NCBI GenBank assembly: GCA_016711225.1
Contig: JADJTK010000050.1
Coordinates: 186,001 to 250,000 of the forward strand
Direction: 5' to 3'
Length of the DNA: 64,000 nucleotides
Source of the DNA: Opitutaceae bacterium
GTDB lineage: Bacteria; Verrucomicrobiota; Verrucomicrobiia; Opitutales; Opitutaceae
This document shows positions 1 to 8,667 of the stretch, piece by piece. The position numbers were made by a program, and so were the translations under genes. Numbering within the stretch: position 1 is the stretch's first letter; every line of letters begins with the position of its first letter. The notes below the pieces were generated by a model, which was given only the letters and a program-made list of their open reading frames with translations, was not told the DNA's origin and ran no database searches.

Positions 1-351
1 TCCAAGGTGGCCGGAAAGCCTCCGATCCCGCACGCAACGCCAGTCCCCGGTCCGCGAATCCAACGCGTATAGGTAGACTCGGCAACTGCACCTACTGCCG
101 CCGAGTAGATTGCACTCCGAGGCCACGAGGTACTCGCGCCCGGCGTAAGTGAAACGCTCCTTCCTCGGTTGGGTCCGCACCGTGCTTCCATCTTCGAGCA
201 AAACGAAGAGTCCCCCATAACAGATATCCTCCACCGATTTTGCCACGCTTGGCAGGCCAAGCGGAGCGTCGAGGGCGGGCATCTTTTCTCCGAAACACAC
301 CGCAGAAAACTGCAGCACCCCGATCACCAGCAAGGCTCTCAGCGCAACCAT
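1..351 (-). CDS. Secreted hypothetical protein, C-terminus cut by window edge
   Basis: An open frame starts at the ATG complementary to 349-351 and runs without a stop through 117 codons off the left edge, so only the N-terminal part is visible. The start has a purine-rich GGGAG about ten bases upstream. The first 21 residues (MVALRALLVIGVLQFSAVCFG) form a convincing signal peptide without a lipobox. The mature part has several cysteines (including a CSC motif) and alternating polar and aromatic residues, suggesting a small disulfide-stabilised exported protein. I do not recognise the family. An overlapping 123-codon antisense-frame reading in the same stretch has no such features and was discarded. 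Confidence 0.6.
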   Translation of the reverse strand, partial: MVALRALLVIGVLQFSAVCFGEKMPALDAPLGLPSVAKSVEDICYGGLFVLLEDGSTVRTQPRKERFTYAGREYLVASECNLLGGSRCSCRVYLYALDSRTGDWRCVRDRRLSGHLG

Positions 352-491
352 GGGCTGGATACTCCCGGGAGGGAGTCCAAGAGCAAGCCCGCACCGCCGG
401 ATATCGAGTCCGCGACGGACCTGCTTGCACCACCGGCCAGATCGCCCTGAACGGACGATCCACCGCCGAGCCTCGCCTCCGGACTTCAGCA

Positions 492-516
492 TTCTGCCTT
501 CTTCCTTCTTCCTTAG
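492..516 (+). repeat. Pyrimidine-rich dispersed repeat, copy 1
   Basis: A CTTCC-rich 25-mer ending CCTTAG lies just downstream of hisB. A nearly identical 25-mer (TCCGCCTTCTTCC...CCTTAG) occurs at 57318-57342, immediately before the diacylglycerol-kinase-like gene. Both are intergenic. The remaining bases between the secreted unknown and hisB (352-529) show nothing else recognisable. Confidence 0.45.
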
Positions 517-529
517 CACGCTAGCGCCC

Positions 530-1132
530 CTACCCCTGCAGGCTGCCCTTGGTGCTGGGCACCTTGCCGGCATGGCGGGGGTCCTGCTGGCAGCACACGT
601 CGAGCGCCCGCCCGAGGCCCTTGAAGAGCGCCTCGGCGATGTGGTGCGGCTCCTCCCCGTACTCGATCGCCGCATGCACATTGGCCCCGATCGCATTGGT
701 GAACGACCGGAAGAACTCCTTCACCAAGATCAGATTGAAGTCGCGAATGAACGGATGCGCGCACTCCGCGCTATAGACCAGCACCGCCCGGCCGCTCAGG
801 TCGACGACGACCCGCGCCAGCGTCTCGTCCATCGGCAGCAGGAAAAAGCCGTAGCGGCGGATGCCGGCCTTGTCGCCGAGCGCCTGCGCGAAGGCCTGCC
901 CGAGCACGATGCCCACGTCCTCGACGGTGTGGTGGTAGTCGACCTCGATGTCGCCCTTGGCGCGCACCTGCAGATCGAACGATCCGTGGCGCGCGAACAG
1001 CGTGAGCATGTGATCGAAGAACGGAATCCCGGTCTCGATCGTGGATTCGCCCGTGCCGTCGACGAGGAGCGTCAGCTCGATGTCGGTTTCGCGGGTGCGG
1101 CGCTGGACGGTGGCGGTGCGTTTTGGAGCCAT
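530..1132 (-). CDS. hisB: Imidazoleglycerol-phosphate dehydratase
   Basis: HisB removes water from imidazole glycerol phosphate to give imidazole acetol phosphate, a late step of histidine biosynthesis in the cytoplasm. The 200-residue product matches the monofunctional family length. Visible signatures are the metal-binding GIPFFDHML and DYHHTVEDVGI motifs near residues 40-80 and the second half FFRSFTNAIGANVHA and GEEPHHIAEALFKGLGRAL with its paired histidines. The ATG at 1132 is chosen because homologous sequence begins there; an upstream extension in the same frame only reads through the end of hisC. The gene overlaps hisC by about 60 bases, so the two are translationally linked. There is no fused histidinol-phosphatase domain. 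Confidence 0.95.
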   Translation of the reverse strand: MAPKRTATVQRRTRETDIELTLLVDGTGESTIETGIPFFDHMLTLFARHGSFDLQVRAKGDIEVDYHHTVEDVGIVLGQAFAQALGDKAGIRRYGFFLLPMDETLARVVVDLSGRAVLVYSAECAHPFIRDFNLILVKEFFRSFTNAIGANVHAAIEYGEEPHHIAEALFKGLGRALDVCCQQDPRHAGKVPSTKGSLQG

Positions 1133-2220
1133 GTGTCGATGGTTTGCCCGAGAACGTTCATCTCCTCGTCGGTGCCAATGCTGATTCGCGCAAAATTGCG
1201 GGTCAAGGGATGACTCGGGAAGCAGCGCACCAGGATCTTGTTGGCGACCAGGTGATCGTAGAACGACTTCACCACCTCCGGCCCGGCGCGCCCGGCGGCG
1301 TCGCGCGGCTCGGTGAAGACGAAGTTGGTCTGCGACGGGTAGGTGAACCAGCCGCGCCGTTGCGTGAGCTCGCGGAAGAAGCGCTCGCGCGTGGCGCGGA
1401 TCGTGCGCACCAGCCCGTCGTAGTAACCGACATCCTCGAACGCCGCCAGCGCGGCCACCTGCGAGAGGCGGCTCACGTTGTAGCTGTCGCGCACGCGGTC
1501 GAGCAGGTCGATCACCTCGGGGTGCGCCAACGCGTAGCCGATACGCTGCCCGGCCAGGCAATGGCTCTTGGAGAAGGAGCGCGTCACGCAAAGATTGGGA
1601 AACTCGCGTACCCAGCCGGCGATGTCGCTGTCGGCGAAGGGCGCGTAGGTCTCGTCGGCCACCAGCAGGCCCCGGAAACCGGCGATCGCCGCCCGCAGGT
1701 CCTCGGCGGCGAAGCCCACTCCGGTGGGGGCGTTGGGCGTGGTGAGGAAACAGATCGGGGCCTCCGAGCGCACGATGCCCCCGACGGGCAGCCGCAGGTC
1801 ACGTTCGAACTCCAGGGCCTGCACCGGCGCGCCCTCGAGCCCGATGAGCACCGGGTAGAGCGAGTAGCTCGGCACCGTCCACGCCCCGGCGACCTCTGGC
1901 CCGCAAAAGCAGCGTACGAGAAGATTGAGGATGTCGTCGCCGCCGTTGCCGATGCACACGTTCTCCGGTTTGAGGCCGTGGCGCCGTGCCACCGCCGCGC
2001 GCAACGGTGCGCTGGTCGGGCTCGGGTAAAGGCGCAGCGAAGCGCCGTCGGCACCGATCTCGCGCTGGAGCGCCTCGACCACGCGCGGGCTCGGCGGGTA
2101 GGCGTTCTCATTCGTGTTGAGCTTGATCCAGCCCGGCTCCTGCGGCTGCAGGCCCGGCACATAGGCATGCAGGGCCAGGAGGTGCGGCCGGGCGCGTTGA
2201 AGAATGGAATTCGCGGACAT
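1072..2220 (-). CDS. hisC: Histidinol-phosphate aminotransferase
   Basis: HisC transfers the amino group from glutamate to imidazole acetol phosphate, the step after HisB. This is a fold-type I PLP enzyme of about 382 residues. The substrate-binding LNTNENAYPPSP segment lies near residue 35 and the PLP lysine sits in SFSKSHCLAGQRIGYA. The start at 2220 (MSANSILQ) fits the family N-terminus; an ATG seven codons upstream at 2241 is possible. The C-terminus carries an extra Ala/Pro/Ser-rich tail of about 15 residues that covers the start of hisB and is probably a by-product of the overlap. Only hisC and hisB of the pathway are in this window. Confidence 0.94.
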   Translation of the reverse strand: MSANSILQRARPHLLALHAYVPGLQPQEPGWIKLNTNENAYPPSPRVVEALQREIGADGASLRLYPSPTSAPLRAAVARRHGLKPENVCIGNGGDDILNLLVRCFCGPEVAGAWTVPSYSLYPVLIGLEGAPVQALEFERDLRLPVGGIVRSEAPICFLTTPNAPTGVGFAAEDLRAAIAGFRGLLVADETYAPFADSDIAGWVREFPNLCVTRSFSKSHCLAGQRIGYALAHPEVIDLLDRVRDSYNVSRLSQVAALAAFEDVGYYDGLVRTIRATRERFFRELTQRRGWFTYPSQTNFVFTEPRDAAGRAGPEVVKSFYDHLVANKILVRCFPSHPLTRNFARISIGTDEEMNVLGQTIDTWLQNAPPPSSAAPAKPTSS

Positions 2221-2258
2221 CTCAACCAAGCGAAACGGCACAAATCGCGTCCATCAAC

Positions 2259-2295
2259 GGCCAAGTCGGGGATTTTGGGGCACCGCAACTTGGCC
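2259..2295. promoter_or_regulatory. 8-bp inverted repeat upstream of hisC
   Basis: GGCCAAGT at 2259-2266 is matched by ACTTGGCC at 2288-2295 with a 21-base loop, followed on the plus strand by CTTTT. It lies between the end of the chemosensory operon and hisC. It could be a weak terminator or a leader hairpin for hisC. Nothing in the sequence decides between these. Confidence 0.3.
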
Positions 2296-2336
2296 CTTTT
2301 AGAAGAACCTCCGGAGACCCTGAGCCCCGCCCGGGA

Positions 2337-2795
2337 TCAGCCCGCGAGTTCGGAAGCCAGGCGGCCGGTCTCCAACCACCAGGTGGCCTTCATCCCCCCC
2401 TGCACCCGACTGATCCAACCGGTCTCCTCCTCGAGATACGCCCCATCCGGTATCGACACGAAACGTCCGGGGCCGTCGGCCCCGATCAGGGCGAAGGGCT
2501 CGCGCTCCGGCGCCGCCAGCAATACCGCCGCCAACGGCGCGGGAGCCGTCGCGGCCACGCAACCGGCCGGGTCCAGCAGCGGCAACGGCCGGGCGCCCTC
2601 CTCCAACAAACCGAGCACCCAGCGCTTGGTCCGCGGCAACGGCGTGACGGCGCCGGGAGTCAGCTCCCGCATACCCCGCACCCACGAGCGGGGCACCAGG
2701 ACAAACAAATTTCCGCGTCGGATACAAAGGGCCACCACCCCGGGCTTGAAACCAAGCCCCGGAGGCACCGCGACAGAAGGCACGTGGGAGATCAT
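2337..2795 (-). CDS. CheW-like coupling or scaffold protein (last gene of chemosensory operon)
   Basis: A 152-residue protein with the strand pattern of a CheW domain: two small beta barrels with GRPLPLLDPAGC-like loops around the middle (PLPLLDPAG) and a closing strand GRFVSIPDG. Sequence conservation is weak, so assignment rests partly on context: it overlaps the preceding CheW-PATAN gene by the ATGA four-base junction and is the distal gene of the cluster. It probably binds the CheA/MCP array as a divergent adaptor. A role as signal-specific decoy is possible. Confidence 0.6.
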   Translation of the reverse strand: MISHVPSVAVPPGLGFKPGVVALCIRRGNLFVLVPRSWVRGMRELTPGAVTPLPRTKRWVLGLLEEGARPLPLLDPAGCVAATAPAPLAAVLLAAPEREPFALIGADGPGRFVSIPDGAYLEEETGWISRVQGGMKATWWLETGRLASELAG

Positions 2796-3787
2796 GGTGC
2801 GGCAGCCACGAGGCGTTCGAACTCGGCCATCCAGGCCGTGGTGTCCCCGGATGCCGGCGCGGCGCCCGCCGCTGGTGTGCCAGGGATGAATTGGTAGCGC
2901 TCACCCCGCAGCGAGAAGAGCTGCTGCAAGGCGGCGTGCGGATCGGCGATGTCGCCGCTGCGAGCCCCGACGATGCATCCGGAATGGAAGGAGACGGAGC
3001 CGGCGATCCGCCCTGGGGCATCGAGCACCAGTTCGCCCGATTTGCCGGTGAGCCACAGCACCTGCAGCACCTCCAGCAGCACCCGCGGCGTGCATGGGCC
3101 GCTCAGCCCGCCGGCAGTCGGCCGGGCCGTCGGCACCGCCTCGGGCTCGATCTCGGCGGCGCGCGCCTGCATGCGTTCGGCCTCCTCCATCCAGCCCAGT
3201 TCCCGATAGCCGGCGGCCAAATCCAAATAGCCCTCGGCGCTGGGGGCTCTGGCCAATTCCTGCTCGAGCTCGCTGAGCTCCCAGAGCTGATCCACGTTGT
3301 CTTTCGAGTCTCTCATGGCTTGGTCGAATTGGGCCCGGCGAGCGGGCGTGAAGAGCCGTTCAGGCTCGAGATCGGGCACCGGTTGGCCGGCCCACAGCCG
3401 GGCCCGCGGCAGCGCCCCGTCGGCCGCCATGAACAGGCTGGGCGACAACGGCCAACTCCGCGTGTTCTGCGGTATGATACCAAGGAAACGGTCGCACACC
3501 AGCCCCACCGGCTGGCTCCACAAAGTGAACAACACCACGACCGACTCCGGGGCGAGCGGCGGCCCGCCGGGCACGCCGATCAGCTCCGCCAGATTGAGCA
3601 GCGGGTACGGCCGCACGCCATCCAGCGCCACGCCGCTCCACCAGGAGGACACCGTGGGGCCGGGCGGAGCCACGCGCAGTTCGCGGCACAGGGCCACCTT
3701 CCGCACGCCTTCGAGCGGCAGGGAGAAATCGCGGCCGCCCGCACGCAGCCAGAGCCAGCCGGTCAGGGGTCTTTCATTGGCAATCAT
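2792..3787 (-). CDS. CheW-like domain fused to a DUF4388/PATAN-like domain
   Basis: The 331-residue product has a CheW-like N-terminal half (residues about 8-150; RDFSLPLEGVRKVALC, RPYPLLNLAELIG and GLVCDRFLGI are the typical strands), a short helical TPR-like linker (YLDLAAGYRELGWMEEAERM, near residue 200) and a C-terminal domain from about 235 that resembles PATAN/DUF4388: VLQVLWLTGKSGELVLD, then GSVSFHSGCIVGARSG. Such domains couple chemosensory signals to surface-motility outputs. It overlaps cheB by four bases (ATGA) upstream and the CheW-like gene by four bases downstream. The pairing with a second PATAN-like protein at the operon start suggests a matched set. Confidence 0.72.
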   Translation of the reverse strand: MIANERPLTGWLWLRAGGRDFSLPLEGVRKVALCRELRVAPPGPTVSSWWSGVALDGVRPYPLLNLAELIGVPGGPPLAPESVVVLFTLWSQPVGLVCDRFLGIIPQNTRSWPLSPSLFMAADGALPRARLWAGQPVPDLEPERLFTPARRAQFDQAMRDSKDNVDQLWELSELEQELARAPSAEGYLDLAAGYRELGWMEEAERMQARAAEIEPEAVPTARPTAGGLSGPCTPRVLLEVLQVLWLTGKSGELVLDAPGRIAGSVSFHSGCIVGARSGDIADPHAALQQLFSLRGERYQFIPGTPAAGAAPASGDTTAWMAEFERLVAAAP

Positions 3788-4892
3788 GGGGAGAACAGGG
3801 GAAGGGGTGCCGCCGCCAGGGCCCGGCCGATTTCCGACAGGGAGAAAACCTGCGAGGCCTGCCCGGCCTCGCGCACCGCGCGCGGCATGCCATCAATGAT
3901 ACTGCTGGCCTCATCCTGTGCCCAGACGGTGCCGCCCGCCCGGCGGATCAAGGCCGCCCCGGCGGTGCCGTCGTTGCCCATGCCCGTGAGCACCACGCCC
4001 AACGCGCGAGGGCCCAGCGCGGCCGCCGCGCTGGCGAACAGCCGGTCGATCGACGGCACGCAATGCTCGGTGGCCCCGGCGGCCACCAAGCGCAGCGCCC
4101 CCCCAGAATCCAAATAGATATGATGGCCTCCCGGGGCGACCAGGACCAGCCCGTCCTGCGGCCGATCCCCGCACACGGCCTCACGCACCGGGGCGCCGAG
4201 ACAACCGGCCATCTGGAGGGCCAATTCGGCGGTGAACTCCGCCGGCAGGTGCTGGGCGACAACCATCGCGGGCAGGGCACACCCGCGCCACTGCCGGGCC
4301 AGCTGCAGCAGAGCCGCCGGCCCCCCCGTGGAACAGCCGATCAGGACCACCTGCTCCCCGGCGGACTCCCTGGCACCAGGCGCCAGCATCCCCGGGGCGG
4401 CGGCCGGAACCGGCGGCGCAGCCACCGGCAGGCGGGCGGAGCGCACCACACGCACTCGGGCCGCGATCCGCACCTTGCGCCGTAAATCGTCGGCCACCTC
4501 CACCAGATCCAGCGAGATGCCCCCTTCCGATGGCTTCTGCACCAGATCGACCGCCCCGTACGCCAAGGCCGCGATGGCCGCGGCGGAACCCCGCGCACAA
4601 ACGAGCTCACCACCACAATCGGCCGCGGCTGGGTGTGCATGATGTGCTCGATCGCGCACAGCCCATCCATGCGCGGCATGTGGAGATCCATCGTGATGAC
4701 ATCGGGCCGCAGCTCGGCGGCGCGCCGGATGGCATCAACGCCGTCGCGCGCCGTACCGACAATCTCAAGATCGCCATCCCGCTCCAGCAGCTCGGTCATC
4801 CGGCGCTGCATGAACGGGGAGTCGTCCACCACCAGGACCCGCAAGTGGGGCGCTCGCGCGACCGGCGCAGGAATTGGGCGAGGAGCGGGCAT
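3784..4892 (-). CDS. cheB: Protein-glutamate methylesterase CheB, frame broken
   Basis: CheB removes methyl groups from receptor glutamates, giving adaptation. The N-terminal receiver (residues 18-110) has the acidic pair in VVDDSP and phosphoacceptor Asp69 in ITMDLHMP. The C-terminal esterase has the catalytic Ser in GCSTGGP, His in AQHLP and Asp in GMGNDGT. The two halves lie in different frames. They join at a CCCC run at 4589-4592: one more base would give VVSSFVRGGSAAAIAAL, which aligns residue for residue with E. coli CheB at the receiver-linker boundary. I read it as a single gene with a one-base deletion, in the cell or in the assembly. It starts six bases after cheA ends. Confidence 0.85.
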
Positions 4893-4898
4893 GGCGGT

Positions 4899-7811
4899 TC
4901 AGGCCACGGGGGCGGCACGCTCCATCTGTTGGGCCACGGCATGCATGAGCCGCTCGCGCGAGATCGGTTTGATGAGATAGTCCGCTGCCCCGAGTTCGAG
5001 CGCCCGGTCGCGGTGCTTGGCCGCATCGCGCGAGGTGAGGATGATGACCGGGATTGCGGCCAGCTCGGGCTGCCGGCGCATTTCGGCGATGAGCTCGAAA
5101 CCGTTCACCCGCGGCATCTCCAGGTCGGAGACGACAAGCGCATAGGCATTGGCCCGCAGCTTCTCCAGTGCCTCGCTGCCGTCGACCGCCGTATCCACCG
5201 TTATCCCCGCCTGGGTCAGGTAGCCGGCGGCGATGCGCCGGATGATGAGGGAATCGTCCACCACCAGCACCGTGCTGGAGCGCGTCGCCGGCGGAGCCTC
5301 GGCGGCGGCCGGGGCGGCGGCCGGCACGAACTGGTCGGCGTTCGCGCCCGGTGCCACGGCCGGGGCCGGGGCGAGCAGGCGGGGCACGTCGAGGATGAAG
5401 ATCACCCGGCCGTCGCCCGCCAGCGTCGCCCCCGAGAAGAAGGGATGGCGCCCGAGCAGCGGTCCCAGCGCCTTCACCACGATGTCGAGTTTGCTCTGGA
5501 TTCGGTCCACGATCAGCGCCGTGCGGCGCTCGGCCACGGTGAGGACGATGGCCGTGGCCGCCTGTTGCGCACCGGGCAGGCCCAGGCGAGTCTGTAACCG
5601 AATCGCGGGCACAACCTGCCGGCTGTCCAGCCGCAGCATTTCCGTGCCCCCGCTCTGCGAGAAGGCCGAGGCCGGCGCGGGCACGACACGCTCGACGAAG
5701 TTGATCGGCAGGGCATAGCTGCGCTCCCCGCATTGCACGAACATCACCTGGTTGATCGCCAGGGTGACCGGCAGGGTGAAAAGGAACGTGCACCCCAGCC
5801 CGGGCCGGCTGGAGACCGTCACGGAACCTCCGAGGTTGGTGAGCTCCTGGCGCACCACATCGAGGCCCACGCCCCGACCGGAAACGTCGGTGGTGACGGC
5901 CGTGGTGGAGAAACCCGGCTGGAAGATCATCTCGGTCAGCTGGGCCGCATCGGGCTCGACCTTGGGGCCGAGCAACCCGCGGGCCCGGGCCACGCGCACG
6001 ATGGCCTCGCGGCGCAGGCCGCCGCCATCGTCCGAAAATTCCAATACGAGTCGACCAGCCTCGGTGTGGCAGCGCACCAGCAAGCGCCCCGCCGCGGGCT
6101 TGCCGGCGGCGGCGCGCTCGGCGGCCGGCTCGATACCATGGGCCACGGCGTTGCGCACGACGTGCAACAGCGGGCGGAAGAGCTGGTCGCTGATGTATTT
6201 GTCGACCCGGTTCTCGGCACCCTCGGCGACGAAGTCCACGGTCTTGCCCTCGGAGCTGCAGGCATCATGCACCGCGCGCTGCAACCGCCGCATGAGCTGA
6301 TCCAGCGGCACCATGCGCGTGTGGGCGACGTTCTCCTGCAACTGGCGGGTGACATTGGTGAACTGCACCGCCTCCTCGGAGAAGGAGCCGAAGTGTCCGT
6401 CGATCTGGGTGACGATCTCCTCGGCATCGGCGGCGATTTCGACCAGCGAACGGGCGAGAATGTTGAAGTCGTCGTAACGATCCAACTCCAGCTCGGAGAA
6501 GCCGTCGGCCGCGAGCGGAGCGAGGGATTGGCGGCGCTGGGAGAACTCGTAGTGGGTGTTGAAGTCGCCGACGACGTGCAGCAGGCGTTCGCGCGCCCGC
6601 ACCAGCTCGCCCCGCAGCGAGGTGACCTGCTGGAGCTTCCGGTTGAGTCGATGGCGGTTGATGAGCAGGTCGCCCACCAGATTCATGAGCTTGTCGAGAT
6701 GCGCGGTCTCGACGCGGATGGTCCCCTGCTCGGGCCGGTTGTCGCCGGCGGCCGGCAGCGGTTCGGGCTCCGCGGGCGGCTCGGCCGGTGCCGGCCGTTC
6801 TGCCGGGGCCGCCGGCGGGGCAGGTGCCGGCGCGGGCTCGCTCCCGGAAGTCTGCGGCTCCTCGGGCGCCGGCGCGGAAGCAATCGCCGTCAGCGAGGCC
6901 CGCACGACCATTACCCGGGCAATCAGCGCCTCCGAGATTCCCCGCCACAGCGGGCGGGCCGCCTCGCCACTGGCCAAGTCGGCCCGCAGGCGGTCGATCA
7001 GACCAAGCACGAGCGCGGACAAAGCAGCCGGGGCGGCTTGGGCGCGGCCCTCGACCAGTTCCTCCAACAAGTCCTCCAGCCGGTGCAGCACGACGCCGTA
7101 TGGCCGCAAACCGACCGAGTAGGCCGCGCCTTTTACCGAATGCGCCAGCCGATACACATTGCTCAAGTCGGCCAGCCGGCCCCCGTTCTTCGTCCAGGCG
7201 ATGATGGACTGCTCCATCGACTCAAAAGCCTCGCGGGCTTCATGGGTGAAGGCCTCGACGATTTCCGGCGGTACGTGTTCGTCCTCCGCGGCTGCGGAGT
7301 CGAGGGCGGCCGGCGCTTGCGGCACCGGACCGGCTGCCGCACGGGCCGGGGGGGCGGCCCCGCCATCCAGGCTGGCAAGAAAGTCGCCGGTATCCAAAGG
7401 GAGATCGGCCGGGCCCGCCGGAGCTGAGGCGGAGGCGCCGGACCGCGGCGCCGGGGGCGCCGCCTCCTCAATGGCCACGGTGAGCAAAGGCTGGAGACTG
7501 TGCCACGCCCGATCCAGGGCCGGGTCGTTGTCGGGCCGCAGCAACTGCGGGCCATGGGCGAGCCAGGCCTGGGCCAGCGCCGCCAGCTCCTCATCGGCCA
7601 TCGGACTGGCGCCGATTTGATCGAGGCGTTGCTGCAGGCAAATGGCCGCACCGGCAAGCAGCGCGAGGTCCGCGTCCAACGCCTGCTGTTCGAGCTCGCT
7701 GGCACTGGCCTGCGCGCGTCCCAACGCGGCTGCTCCCGAGCGGCCGGCCTGGAGTTGATCGCCCAATCGCTGCACGAGCCGGACGAGTTGATCGGAGGAG
7801 GAAGCATTCAT
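4899..7811 (-). CDS. cheA: Hybrid chemotaxis histidine kinase CheA with C-terminal receiver
   Basis: A 970-residue CheA-type kinase. Visible parts: N-terminal region with an Hpt domain at about 180-290 (phosphorylated His224 in LAHSVKGAA), an Ala/Pro linker (310-360), dimerisation helices (about 365-415), HATPase at about 510-685 (N-box RNAVAHGIE with Asn554, DDGGG near 594, GRGVGLDVV), a CheW domain (about 685-815) and a receiver (845-965; VVDDS, Asp896, Lys948). The layout matches WspE, PilL-C or PixL rather than classical CheA, which lacks a receiver. The start at 7811 overlaps the cheR stop as ATGA. A CheY/CheB-binding P2 domain of the E. coli type is not evident. Confidence 0.93.
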   Translation of the reverse strand: MNASSSDQLVRLVQRLGDQLQAGRSGAAALGRAQASASELEQQALDADLALLAGAAICLQQRLDQIGASPMADEELAALAQAWLAHGPQLLRPDNDPALDRAWHSLQPLLTVAIEEAAPPAPRSGASASAPAGPADLPLDTGDFLASLDGGAAPPARAAAGPVPQAPAALDSAAAEDEHVPPEIVEAFTHEAREAFESMEQSIIAWTKNGGRLADLSNVYRLAHSVKGAAYSVGLRPYGVVLHRLEDLLEELVEGRAQAAPAALSALVLGLIDRLRADLASGEAARPLWRGISEALIARVMVVRASLTAIASAPAPEEPQTSGSEPAPAPAPPAAPAERPAPAEPPAEPEPLPAAGDNRPEQGTIRVETAHLDKLMNLVGDLLINRHRLNRKLQQVTSLRGELVRARERLLHVVGDFNTHYEFSQRRQSLAPLAADGFSELELDRYDDFNILARSLVEIAADAEEIVTQIDGHFGSFSEEAVQFTNVTRQLQENVAHTRMVPLDQLMRRLQRAVHDACSSEGKTVDFVAEGAENRVDKYISDQLFRPLLHVVRNAVAHGIEPAAERAAAGKPAAGRLLVRCHTEAGRLVLEFSDDGGGLRREAIVRVARARGLLGPKVEPDAAQLTEMIFQPGFSTTAVTTDVSGRGVGLDVVRQELTNLGGSVTVSSRPGLGCTFLFTLPVTLAINQVMFVQCGERSYALPINFVERVVPAPASAFSQSGGTEMLRLDSRQVVPAIRLQTRLGLPGAQQAATAIVLTVAERRTALIVDRIQSKLDIVVKALGPLLGRHPFFSGATLAGDGRVIFILDVPRLLAPAPAVAPGANADQFVPAAAPAAAEAPPATRSSTVLVVDDSLIIRRIAAGYLTQAGITVDTAVDGSEALEKLRANAYALVVSDLEMPRVNGFELIAEMRRQPELAAIPVIILTSRDAAKHRDRALELGAADYLIKPISRERLMHAVAQQMERAAPVA

Positions 7812-8647
7812 AGCTGGCGACGGCGATAGAGCATGGTCTCGGCGAAGGCGGCGGGCTCGAACCACTCGCGCAGATGCAGGGCGGACTCGGAGGGGCCGAG
7901 GAACAACCACCCGCCGGGAGCCAGGGCGGCCCGGATATGACCGAGGACCTGCTGCGCCGAGTCCGGATTGAAGTAGATGAGGACGTTGCGGCAGAAGACC
8001 GCATCGAGGCCGACCAACGGCAGCGGCTGCATGATGTTGTGCTGGAGGAAACGCACCCGCTGCGCGATCTCCGGGCGCACATGGAAACCGTCGGCCTGCC
8101 GGATAAACCCGCATTGCCGCTGGGCCGGGGAAAGCTCGCGCAGGCTGCTAGACTGGTAGATGCCGGCGCGCGCGACTTCGAGCACCCGCGCCGAGAGATC
8201 CAACCCCACGATCTCAACGGCGGGCGATCCGTTGAGCCCGAAGATCTCCGCGGCAGTGATGGCCATCGTGTAGACTTCCTCCCCGGTGGAGCAGCCCAAC
8301 GAGGCCAAACGCAACGGCCGCCCGAGCCGGGCGAGAGCCGGCAGCACATGCCGGCCCAGGGTCTCGAAGTGCGGCGGAATGCGCCCGCACACCGTGTCGT
8401 GATTGAGCACATCCTCGACGAGCAACTGGAGCTCGCCGCCGCCGGGAGCGGCGCCCTGCAGCGCGTCCCAATAGTCCTCGTGCGAGCGACCACGCCGGCG
8501 GCGCACCAGCGCGGCCGCCAAAGGGGCCATGGATGCCGGGCGCGGGGCGTACCCGCAGCGATCCGCCACCAACGCCCGGACACGCTCGGCGAAGAGCGCC
8601 TCCGCAGTGGCGGGCTGGAGGTCTTCCATCGGGGGGGCGGAGGTCAT
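7808..8647 (-). CDS. cheR: Chemoreceptor glutamate methyltransferase CheR
   Basis: CheR uses S-adenosylmethionine to methylate glutamates on the receptor. The 279-residue protein has the N-terminal all-alpha part and the Rossmann methyltransferase part: SAM-binding loop SLGCSTGEEVYTMAI near residue 115-130, GLDLSARVLEVAR (acidic residue for ribose), and FCRNVLIYF near 215. No TPR extension is present, unlike WspC. It sits between the MCP gene and cheA, with a four-base ATGA overlap into cheA and about 20 bases after the MCP gene. Together with cheB it shows the array is capable of methylation-based adaptation. Confidence 0.93.
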   Translation of the reverse strand: MTSAPPMEDLQPATAEALFAERVRALVADRCGYAPRPASMAPLAAALVRRRRGRSHEDYWDALQGAAPGGGELQLLVEDVLNHDTVCGRIPPHFETLGRHVLPALARLGRPLRLASLGCSTGEEVYTMAITAAEIFGLNGSPAVEIVGLDLSARVLEVARAGIYQSSSLRELSPAQRQCGFIRQADGFHVRPEIAQRVRFLQHNIMQPLPLVGLDAVFCRNVLIYFNPDSAQQVLGHIRAALAPGGWLFLGPSESALHLREWFEPAAFAETMLYRRRQL

Positions 8648-8667
8648 CGCCGGGATGCGCCGTGCGA

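Noticed and set aside
2299..3021. 240-codon minus-strand frame overlapping the CheW-like genes
   Set aside because: Out of frame with both CheW-like genes; Arg/Ser/Gly-rich and not conserved.
5733..7427. 564-codon plus-strand frame over cheA
   Set aside because: Shadow of cheA; composition driven by its codon pattern and no recognisable domain.
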